Source: Echinostoma caproni (taxonomy: Eukaryota > Platyhelminthes > Trematoda > Plagiorchiida > Echinostomatidae). From it: DNA of 64,000 nt. This document shows, piece after piece, positions 14,501-26,500 of this stretch. Made by a program: the position numbers and the translations under genes. Location: contig UZAN01039547.1 in NCBI GenBank assembly GCA_900618425.1, forward strand, positions 1 through 64,000, read 5' to 3'. The notes under the pieces are model-generated. The model did no database searches. It was not told the DNA's origin and worked only from the letters and a program-made list of their open reading frames with translations. The stretch's first letter is position 1; every line of letters starts with the position of its first letter.

Positions 14501-17500
14501 CGTGTAAATGGAAAATGAAAAATGGTCTGATCAGCTACTCGGTGGCGTAGTGGGTGGCATGCTTGCTTTCTGGCCACGAAGTCTCGGGTTCGATCCCCAG
14601 TTGGGTCGATGGGTTCGCACTGCTGATGAGACCCAACCAGGTCAAAACAGCTGTCGGGTGCTTCCTAGCTTTTCAGTTCACGCTTAATTTGGTATATACA
14701 CGACGCATTCCCATTTAAAACTAACAGTTGTGTGGGTGAACAGATTTCAACGGAACAATTGATGGGTGTGAAGTGCATCGAGGTCAACCGGTTTGCTGAG
14801 AATTATATATACAAGAGTGTAAGAGCGATGATCATGCTATGGTCTAAATAGCCAATATAGTTACAAGACAAGCTTCATCCCCAACTAAATCTAGCACACA
14901 ACCACAAATGAAACACTACCCTAAACCAAGAACGCCGACCACACAAAAAACCTGCGTCGTGTTTTGCTCAAGAACTATTTGTGACGAACTATGGTCCGAA
15001 CCAAACAAACCAAATTAAGGTCATACATCCTAACGCCGTTTCCCGCTACTGATTTTCGTGGAGTTGGTTGCAATTTGAAGAGGGAAACGTGGTCTCTGTG
15101 TGTGAAAAGAACCGTCAGCCACACACAGATGATGAGTGATTGCACTCAACACTGGCCTCTTAGTGAGGTATGACTTGTTATTCATATGCAACAACGCATA
15201 CCTCATATAGCTGAATAAACCATGTGCCTATGTTCATCATTTTAAGGTTCACACTGAACGAAAACATCAGCTAAAATGAATATTGATCTATGAAAACATT
15301 CCCATATTTCTTTGTGCATTTCTTCACGGTAAAAATACACTCAAATCAGTCGAAGTGTACGACGGTCACGATGGACATCCGGTAGTACGTCGCACTAATT
15401 CACGACCCGGTCTTCCCGTACAATCGGTATTGGAAACAATCAATGATTTCGGATTCATTCGGTCGGAGTGAGTGTGATGCGCGTGTTTACTTGTGCTTAC
15501 TTTTCTCTCAAGGCAATCAGTCTTCTTGTTTACCTGTTCGGAGGATTGTATTGCAGTTTGAAATATTCTTCAGTCAAGCATATGAAAATCTATAAGAAAT
15601 AATAATGATGGGCATTTTTGTTGCTGATTCAAAAAAAACCAACCATAAAACGTGAAATCGTTATGAAGAACATTTGTTTTGCATTCGTAATCGTAGATTC
15701 GTAAACGAGAATCAATGTATCATGGAATATCTGGCTACGTCAAATCCAATGAACATTGATGAAAGGCTGACGAAAAAGTGAATCTATTCTCTTCCACCCT
15801 CAGGTGAATCGACCGCCTGTAAAAAGACTAACGATGACATTGTCGACTGAATGCCAGCCAGTTCCATTAAGCGTCACGTAACAAACTAGTATGAAATGCG
15901 ACGTTATTTCGTCGTCGGAAAAACGCACCTCTTATCTTGGTAACCATCAAGCGTATCACCATTCACGGAATATTTGGAATCACAAACTCGAATGAGCACG
16001 GTGAAATTCTTGTTTGAGCAGCTTGATCTGAGTTGATATTGATGATCTCGTTTCCCTTTTTTGGTTTATGCTGATTGTTAGGAAAGGATAACACACGCGC
16101 ACACAAGCAGTGTGATTACATGAAAAAACAGCAAAATGATTTACGTCACGAACTATGCATCCCTGCTTATATTTTTTAAACGAAGTTCACAGTGGAGTAT
16201 ATGCATATGTATTCACGAATTGTGTCATTATTTTTGGAGAAAGTCTTAACGATTTATTATTCCATTACCGGTATTGCATACTTTACGGGCAGTTGAGATG
16301 GTGAAATGATACTATATCCGAATGTGATATTCTAAGTTCTGTGAGTCATTTAAATATTTATTACGTAATCGATTTGTAAAAAATGCAGTTGNCGACTGAA
16401 ATTTTCCTTTTCAAGGACGAGAAATAAATAGGCTACAGTTATCCTGAGAGGGCGATATACACATTGACCATCTTGTGCACGACATTTCAAGAGTGCACCA
16501 AACTTTCAGTATAGACTACTATCCTGACTCATTTGTTACAAAGTATTTTTAAACACCTGAGAATAGTGAAATGACTGTGACCAAGGCGTTCAAACGTTCT
16601 TCCCCACTCCTTAACTCTAAATTGCTTTGAAACTAAAAGTATATATTTGCAAACCACATCATGTTTTAATATACATGTGGACAACAACAGCAGAACTAGC
16701 TTACCAGTGATGAGTGTAACTTTACATCTTTTTTCCAATTTGTCACCTGTGCTTTGCTTCTGATTATATATAGAGAGATTGCAAAAAATAAATTGTGCAT
16801 CACCATAACCTCATGTTCCAAAAAGATGTCAATGTCAAAAAAGGCAGCTAACATTATCATTCTAATAAAGTTGTCAACTTTTGCACTGAACATCAATTCA
16901 TACTGTCATCAATTTTTATCGTCCGTTACAATCGAGTCAAAGTTTTGCATCGGCACATTGCGTTCACACAACCTATTTCATTCAGAAAATAGTTAACCTC
17001 AGCAGCACTATCAATTTCTATAAATACAATAAAAATAATCAATAACTCGAGGCGTTGCACAATCTCCCCTCATTCCTCACCATTACCGGTTATGGAACAG
17101 ATATCCCCTTGTAGTTTCGATCGAGTGCTATGCTTCACCCTCGCAACAACTTGTTCTGGCCTCCCTCGTTCGTTGCTGTTTTGGTTCCCGGCTGCTACTG
17201 CCAACAGCTGAATTTTTGTTCACATTGGGCGAAGCCCAGCTGGAAGTTGAAGAACGAGTGGAACGGCATCAATTTGATTCGGGACGCAAAAATAGTCTGA
17301 CTACAGTAGACTTGCGTAATGAGGCAAGTTTGTACACCACAAACGGACTGCATGTCAGATGGCCCTCCCCTCGGGATTTGATTGGCCGAATTTTGCTCCA
17401 AGGCAAACGACTGCCCAAAGGAACCACTGGCAACGGTGCAGTGGAACTGATGAACGGCCGCGCTGCAGTCGGTAGACGGTACTCACATCTGGTAGGCACT

Positions 17501-20500
17501 TGCGATTTGATACCGAGTAATAAAATATACTTGTGTTTGTAACAGCATTAATCTCGAGGCATGAGCTTGCTCTATGATACCAAAAACATTCTTATTTGTC
17601 ATAATGGTATGAACAAACATATTCACCGCTACTGACTACCCTAAATCATATTAGGATTTATTTTGTTTGTAGTGTATTCATCATTTTGAGTGGAATACGA
17701 CTGCCAAAAACTCTACCGATCTCTTGAAAATGTAACTTTAAGATGTGATGCTGTCAATGATAAGGAAACGTGTAAATGACTTCGCGATTACATATAAACT
17801 AATGCGTCCTTAAAAGTATATCAGACTGACGGGAAATAGCCTTGATGTTTTATTAACAAAGATTCTCAGTGAATGTATAGAGAATATGAATTGCACCTAA
17901 TCCTGCCTCTATTCAGTTTATACACTGCAGTATAGAAGTTTTAATATCACTGTATACCTGCCGACGCTGTATTTCATACAAAAAATGTTTGTAAACTATA
18001 CATTCCATTTTGCCATGCTTTACCCATTATTGTACCTATCAGTCCTTTAATCAACGTTATTTATTAGCCTCAGTGTTTCTATCCCCAAGGGCTCATGAAT
18101 GTGATCCACGTACATTGGCACGCCATTAGTGCAGATAGTAGTGAACCCATGATAGCATTGTAGCAGTCGCATCCATTAGCCAGAAAGTTGGTGGAAATAA
18201 AGTGCTATTCGCAGACGTTAATGATGGGTAAGTGTTTTTTTCTACAAAAACAAAGCCAAAAGTATCTTTTGCTTGTAAATCAACTCAATATTTAGTGAAC
18301 GTACCATTTTTGGGGGGTGAAGAATTGATTTATTATTATAATCCTTGTGCAGAAGCAGGCATTGAAAAATCACACAAAATCTTTTCACAAGAGACCATTT
18401 TTTATATACCCAATGAACTAAACTTGCTGGTCACTCGCTTTAACTATTTAGTTTACTAGAAAAAAACAGAGTTTTCGCTTGATCGGTGTTCACGCGCCTT
18501 GTAGACACCTGATGCTTTATCGACGTAAGCAAAGTAAGTGGTTTCATTCGATCGCCTAAATGATTGTGTAATACTATCGTCTCCTTAGGCGATTCAGAAT
18601 TTTCAAGACTTGTTGTACTTTGAGGTCATCAAGGTGACCTGAGCTAATCGCTCGTCGTAATCGTATCCGATCCAAGCAAGAGCTTGTAATCATCCGGAAA
18701 GTCCGCGGGAATCCGGAAGCGCAACTATCTAATCTATTTCTTTCAATCGAAAATGGTATGATGCTTGTCTGCTTTGCAAAACTGCTTCTACTTCGGACCG
18801 GATGTTTGCCACTTCTCAGCGCCTATGAACCAGACCCAGGTGGAACTGATCGATACCTTTGTTTCCGGTTTCTTTCCTGTTTGCTGCGGAATACTGTAAA
18901 CTTCTAAAACCAATATATTTTCGTCCAAATAATTTGGTTTATGGAACTAATATTTTCATTGAATAACTTCACTCTCAATTTGAAATGTCCGTACGCTGAA
19001 TTTCAGGTCACGACTTGCTTTTATGAATTGTTATCTAAGTAATTGACGAAACACACGCCTGGACACATGCGAGGCGATAATGTTTCTCAAACAAGACTCC
19101 TTTAGAAATAGTTTTGATGCATTTGTTGATGAAGTGGCACAGGGTAAATTAAAGTTCTGTCTAAGTGACACTGCTGGAATGATTACAAAACATGACGCAT
19201 TGCATATACATCATCAGAAGGCAGACTTTGTTAACTATAATTCTATGTGCATATTTATTTTGCAGAGAAGGGTTTTCGGAGAACAATAATGTTATCACTA
19301 CGCAACTATTTATTTGGTTGTCAAGTCATTTTCAATCGTTATTTTCCCATATGTAAATGCATAATTTTCACTCTGAACTTTCACGTTTCCTCTCCTTTTT
19401 GAACACTGAATTTGAATTGACAGAACAATCCAAGTCAAACGTGTGTCATTACACGGGAGCTTTCTGATTTGTACTTTTTCGACTCATCCAATTACGGAAC
19501 GAGCAATCCACTAGAGGATGCCGTTGGTAAGTCACACTTGTTATCGTTAGTGGCAAAGTCTTGTTTTGTGAGCCACCTTTACTATGCCGTAGATAAGTCC
19601 TGAATTGTTGGCGCTGAGCTACTATCGCATTGTCATATTCATTAAACTTCACTGATGACGAGACATTGGCATCCATAAGATTTGGGCAAGAAAACTATGA
19701 ATTGCTTCAGGCAGTTTTGACTTCAATCAAATGAAAAACTATCAACCAAAATCAGCACAAACTTTCACAGCCATCAATATCCGTATTTGTTTGATAGGAT
19801 GTATTGAACCGCTCAAGAATGGGCAATGGCATGTATCTATTTCCGTCTACAATGGCCTTAGGATCATATCTATGTTTCTTTATGCTGTTTGCAGTTTTAT
19901 TTTTTCGGGTTCGATAGCACAAAGCAGCCAAAAAACTGAAGGAAATACATGTGCCTTCCAAACATCCAAGTGCAGTTCAATTGGGTCATCACTCATATTG
20001 ATGATAGCTTCATTTCTGCTCTGCTAGCATTTCTAACAAAGGTTTTGCGATTCAAGGGCACATTTGAACTAATGTGTTTGAAAGTGGAGACCATATCGAA
20101 ATACTGTACAAGTTAATTTCAGGATGCTTTCGTTGTATCTTAACATGGTGCATCCTGCAGAAACCACAATGTTTATAGGGCCTTGACATGGCTATGAGGT
20201 AAAACTAAAATACAATAAATCAGATGTGTGTGAAAATATGTCACCATGTGAAGGAAACGTTTACGTAAATTCAAATGATTCGGTCGAGGTCACGTTTACT
20301 GCATGGAAAACGTGTTCGAAATTATAAGATGTCGTCATCAGCGATGACTCAACCGTTTCTGAAGACGTAACACCGGGTAGAACGCGTTTTGAATTATCTA
20401 CAAGGTAAGGATTGCAATGTTTCCTAGGTTTGACGAAGTGATAGCTATTGAACGATGAAAACATCTGTGTGCCAACAAAAGAGCGCCATGTTTTCTTATC

Positions 20501-23500
20501 CTTACTCTGACATCTCACTCCCTTCCCCTTCTGATTTATTGCATTGCAGCTTATTTTTTGTCGTTCTGAAGCTCTATTTTCACATTACATTTTCTGCGCT
20601 ATGTTGGTGTCCTGGTAGTAATGTCATCAAATTATCCCCCGGTGGATATGTATTCGAATCCTAGCACTACCATTTAACTTTCCATATTGTTAGTTGTATG
20701 GCATTCCTTTGATTGGCCGCTTCCCCCTTCTTGAAAACTGTATATGTGTAAATTCAATCAAAGGAAGTAAAAATGTGAACGAAAATAACACAGAATGTTT
20801 AGATGCAACGAAATCGCCCTGGAAAGAAACCATGCTGTATTATACTATGATCTTTTCTTTTAGTAATCTATTGAATAACGAGGCATCAATCGCGGAACGA
20901 ACACTGAAAATGAATAAGTTTGATAGCGACTTTATGAACCGTTTGTTCACTTTTTCAGACCAATTCTTATGAAAATAATTAGCACTCAGTGGTTGGGGTT
21001 GAAGAAGACAAGGTATATAATTTCTTCAAGTGAAATACATACCCATCACTTCATTTTTCAGGTTCCCTGCCAACTATTAGATCGATATCTGCATATTCCT
21101 CAAAATCTTCAACAAAATCCGGTTCGGTCAAAGTTGGGTCTTCTCTGGTCGTGATTGGAACTCATTCGGAGGGACGATTTCCAACAAATAAAATCCTGTC
21201 GTCTGTCGGGGTCTCTGTGGACCCTAGTGGATCGCCTAAGCCAGGCCCACCTGGATCAGGATCACAATCGGCTCGAGTACATCCCTATCATTTTGTTTTG
21301 ATGAGTGAAATGGAAGCATCTCGAGCATTGGGATGCGAGGCTGGTGCATTAGTACAATTTACTCGAAACGCAATGCTCAAGGTTTTGCCAAGTCCGTCAC
21401 GAGCGGATAGTAGCAATCTAAATCCACTTGATATTTGGGCCTGGGGTGGGCAATGTGTTCCTTTGAACTACCAAACAGCAGGTCTGATCATGGATTTGGC
21501 TACAGGGTTCTTTGCTCGCAACGGAGCATGCGGTTATGTGCTCAAACCACAGCTCTATCGTCAAACCTCTTCGTTTTTCACCCCGGCCTCAAATACCTCG
21601 CTGGCAGAATTCGACAAACCTCCGGATACAACACCACAGGTTAGATCTAAGTGTGAATGTAAATTGTTTCATTCATCCTGAGCTATTTAAACAATTATGG
21701 TCATTTTTTGTAAAATTTGTACTAAATCTCATTTTTGCAAATATTGCTATGACAACAAGATGTACTGGGATTACTCATGAAAACTGTCACTGCTGAGTTT
21801 CCATTTGAACAAAGGTGAAAATGCGAGCCAAAAGTACACAGAAACACATGACTTGTAACGGATCAATAAAAATTTGGTATTTTAAATAAAGAACCAGCTT
21901 TTTGATGGTCGGTTCTCTGAAGCCAAAATCACTTGACAGGGATTCTCAAAGTACTCTGGTGATAACCTGACTGATGTCTTACATTTTGCAAAATCCCGAA
22001 GTCAATTTGTGCTAACCTCGAGATCATGTGTAAGGTTCTTAGAGGAAATAATTTTTGATCAATAATGTACTTTAACAAGTAATGAAATTTTTAAAAACAC
22101 TGCAAATGAAGATAAAACTGATGTAAGCATGAAGAAAGCCTTCTCTACGTATATAACTATACCTCAACTGTGCAAGAGAAGATAGCTTGCATCTGATAAA
22201 TATCACGGAAATAATTTCCATGTGAAATGATTTGTTAGTTTGCCCTATTCATTGAAAGGGATGATTCTTTTACTCTGGACTTAATCAATTCCCAATTAAA
22301 GTTTACCTAAGTGCTAATTTAATGCACCAAGTATGCTAACAAGAATTAAGTTTTCACTTCCAATGAGAAACGAATGACGGACAACTGCCTTGAACGATCA
22401 CGAACTGCTGGTGAATGCAGATCTACTCATGCATGGTTTCTGCCCCGACGAAAAACATCGAAGTGTCCAATCGTGTTTCCACAAAGGGTGATAGTCTTCA
22501 AATTATCGCCTCGGAGGACGTGCGTGTTGGAATCCTATCACCACCACCAGCAAACTTTAACACTTCTCTCTCTGCTGTTTGGCAGCCTGTACATTGCTCG
22601 ATTCCCTGTCTTTAAACATGACACCCTCATATGTGTGATAAAAGGAAGTAGAATAAAAGATAATGCTATGGTGCATTTGAACCGAAGGGCTACTCATGAA
22701 CTGCTACTGTTATGTACCAGATTCGCCAAATGAACAGAACTAAATCATTCAAAAGTGAGCTTCATTATTATTATTACCAAATTCCTTGTGATCTTTATGC
22801 ATTCCAATTGGTTATTGTCACTAATTGGGCTCCGATCTGAATTTGCAAATAAGTAGTCGGGTAAAATTAAGACCTTTTGCGATCAAAATATATGCCAGCA
22901 GACTTGTGCAAAGTGTATGGCGATACGAGGCGCAGAAGGAGTTTCCACGGGTGACGGGAACCGATCAGACAACAATTGTTTATCCAGTATTTTTTGTTCA
23001 TAACTTAGTTCTTTAGAACAGAATAAAGGAATACAGCTAATTCAATGAATAGGATTATCACTCGTTTTTGCACTGAAAAAAATACCGGTTCGAAACGAAT
23101 GTGTAAATCACGTTTTTACAGAAACGTGGCTTGTTTGTTTTGTCCTCACATTGCCGCGTGAAACCGCGTGAAACAGCCAAATAATGCTTGGTTATTTTTT
23201 GTTGCCAACGCCTTACCGCGCATGTTTCTTCCATATTTTCCTCAAAGTATTACAAAATATGTAAACACCTGAGAAGGATTTTAAAATGTGTCACCATGCG
23301 TATGGGGCAAAAAACACTAGTGAGCTGGTCTACACCACGGAGGTCAATGCGCCTGTGTTATTGAATCGACAACCATTTCGGGTTGCAACGCGATTCTTTT
23401 CAATACATCTGAAAAAAGTATATGTGTTGGATGAAGCCAGGCCTGAGTATTACAGGTTAGTCAGATATGTTTCGCAATCATGAGCTGACCGTGTGCAGTC

Positions 23501-26500
23501 GTGGGTTGCACTTACAAAATGCTGAAAATCCTTTCTTTTTGTGGGGTAGGGACAAATTATTGTCAAAACAAAATGAGATTGAACAAAAGCCTTGGGATTA
23601 GAAGTCATTGTTTCCTGATTGGCGGTAACCATGGTGTCCCGGTTTTGCTTCCTCCAGGGAAACCTCGTGTTTCTAGGTGGGATAGTTTCAATAGAGTTCG
23701 CCTGATTGTGCAACAAAACAATACATTGGATTTATGGCGAACGGAATATTGTAGTGTGCAAAACTAGTCAAATTATTAAAATGGAACAAGAGTCAGAAAT
23801 ATTTTCAGCTTCTTCTTCTAGAGACTTAATAACTCAACTTGTTTCCCGCAACTTAAGAAGTTCCATTTGATATATGACAAGAGATTTTCAACAAAAACAA
23901 CATAAACACTAGAGGTTCTGAAGCTGTCCCATTGGTAAGTGTAGATGCTTTTCCAGTGGTCATTCCAGCACATTAAATTAGGCGTAAACATACTGAGGAC
24001 GCAGTTTTGGGTGTACCACGCTATAAATTTCAATTATGTAGCACTTAACATAAACTTTTGGGTTGACATGTATTGATTTACCAATGCGACTTCTAGATCT
24101 TTCGGCTTCGAATCCTGAGCGCCCAACAGTTACCCAAACCCCGTGGTTCAGTTTCCAAGGGAGACACAATCGAACCGTATGTGGTGATTGAAATCCACGG
24201 AATTCCGGTTGATTGTGCGGAACAACGAACCAGCACAGCCGCGGCCGGTAGCGCTTCCGGTTACAATGCCACATTTGATGACACATTTGAATTTTGTGTG
24301 CATTTGGGAAGTCTGGCTTTGGTTCGCTTTGTCGTTCTCGACGATCACGCGATTGGTGACGATTTTATTGGACAAAACACGATCCCTTTCGACTGTTTAC
24401 TCCCGGGTAAGCAGTTTCACACACCTATCCAGTTTCCTTTTTATTTCTTACAAAATGGCCATAACCAACTATTATTTGTTTAAAGTAGCATCTGAACGGA
24501 ATTAAAAATGATTTTGAGAGTTTTTTTCAAAAACTCGCGCATTCTAAAGCGTGGGTTCAGAAGTCAATAAGAACACTTGGTAACCGAAGCTCTCCTGATC
24601 AATTGACCCGATGGAACAGTCATTCCACAGTTATGGCAACAATTGACATCTGTACATACAAAATAGTCTCGTCTTCACCCCCAATGACAAATGACCAATT
24701 CACGCGTTTTGACCTAAAGGTCAAGCCAATATCACTCGTCCAAACCACCCGTCGAACGATCGCCAACACACCTACACACAGGCATGCTCGAATCACGTCG
24801 GAGTTCTATACGATGTCGTTATCCCATCGCTTGCAACGTGAGATTAATCGATTGTACGACTTGAGAAAGGCCTTCCAACGCCTTGTGTTTTGGGTCTTTC
24901 TTTCGTCGTGGCTGAAACAAGCTAATTTCCTCAATAATCATGAGCACGACGCCAAAGTTTTTCAGTGAGATCCGTTCCATCCATGGATCTTCTGTCATTT
25001 GGAGTGGTGTTATCATTAATGTAAAATATACAGAATAACAAAAGCAAGGATGCAAACATTAGGAACGGGAAGTTCATTTAAATAATGCTGACGCTCTGAT
25101 GTCTGATGGAACTCAATCTTATTCGTTTCACTGAGATTAGTGATGGTATAAATTTGAACTGTTTTCTGAAATTCTTATCACTTGAATTACGTGGCTAATG
25201 CGCAATAAGTCTGTGAAGTATGGCGTACCTGTGGTGCCGCTACAGCATAATATACACTCGCTACTACCTAATCGACGAATATCGTGATTCATTGATGGGT
25301 TGGTTCTTTTGCCCTCTTGCTGGCTGATGACGTTCACACATACTGCACACACACACGCACACACAAACAGATCGCATTTATTCTTGTCTGAATAGTATGC
25401 CCTGTAGACATTTTGATGTATTTGCTTGATTACACGAGGACCTCCCTCTCACCTTGGAAGTCGCTTCAGTGACTAAAATTCGGAATGGTGTTCGCCAGTT
25501 TCTTGCCGCGGTAAACCATGAATTCAGCCGAATTTTCTCCGATCCACGACCGTACTCGTAACATGAATCGGACAAATAGGAACATCTCTTGTAACATCAA
25601 AAGCCCAGTGTAATTTAAACACCTCATTACGGGATGTGAGTGACACAAGGCATATTTCGTTCATCATTATTATTTTTTGAAATTTCCAGTTGGTGGTGGG
25701 AACATTTCGGATAGCGTCGAAGCATTTGTAGTGTGTCACTAATTATGAAGCTAGTTGATTTCGATGATGCAGGCACACAACATTGGAAGTAACATAACGG
25801 GGAAATGTGAGTGAGTACTGGGCAAGATCACCAAATGCAAGGAAATAAACCTGACACGCATTAACTATTGCAAAGATCATAGATTTTCCGATAAATCCTT
25901 CCACAACTGAAAAACCACGCAGAATAGAGAGTTGGTAACGGAAAGGCCATTAGGTTATATTCGACCCATTATATGTACTTAATCACATGAAAACCACTAT
26001 CATTGAATAAGTACACATTTAGAATAATAGGAACCAGCACATTATCTCAATACTGTTCTTTGAGCTGTTACAAATTTGTCTTTTTTAACCAAATCAATCA
26101 CAGCTGAGTACTGAGAAATACAAGCTGATCTGAAAAATGACAATGCGGATTTCCACGCGTTTCACATGGGAGCTTTTGACGAATTCGGTGAATCTTCATG
26201 CAATCTGTTCCCTTTAACACTTTCATGAGAGCAAGAAAAAGCATCATGATCACAGAATGTGTTGAATTCAACTAGTTCGTGGGATACATTCAGATCCCGT
26301 TGAGTTAAAAAGTGACAGGTTTTGGGACAGGCAAACACATGGGGAAGAGAAATCAATCAATACTAAGGCTAAAGGTCACTTATTTAACCCGTTGGGGGGC
26401 ACAGTGCTTAATCACTGCAGGGTGGGGGTAGGACAATGATACCGAACATGATAGTGCGAGGCTAAACTCGAATTTGGTCTATTTACAAAAATCTGGCATG

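Larger units (their letters stand above)
12720..15349 (+). other. PLCL intron, 2.6 kb, with an inverted repeat and a SINE-like copy
   Basis: It contains a perfect 12-base inverted repeat at 13823-13857 and a tRNA-like SINE copy at 14463-14632. The 92-codon minus-strand frame at 14299-14577 overlaps the repeat and is not a gene. One unknown base lies at 14233. Confidence 0.75.

Noticed and set aside
14299..14577. 92-codon minus-strand frame
   Set aside because: It overlaps the antisense of the family A repeat and has no protein similarity I can name.
17269..17499. Minus-strand open frame of 76 codons
   Set aside because: It is the antisense of PLCL exon E, whose plus-strand reading matches the X box.
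24603..24968. 121-codon plus-strand frame just after the C2 exon
   Set aside because: Exons H and I join perfectly in phase and complete the C2 domain without it.
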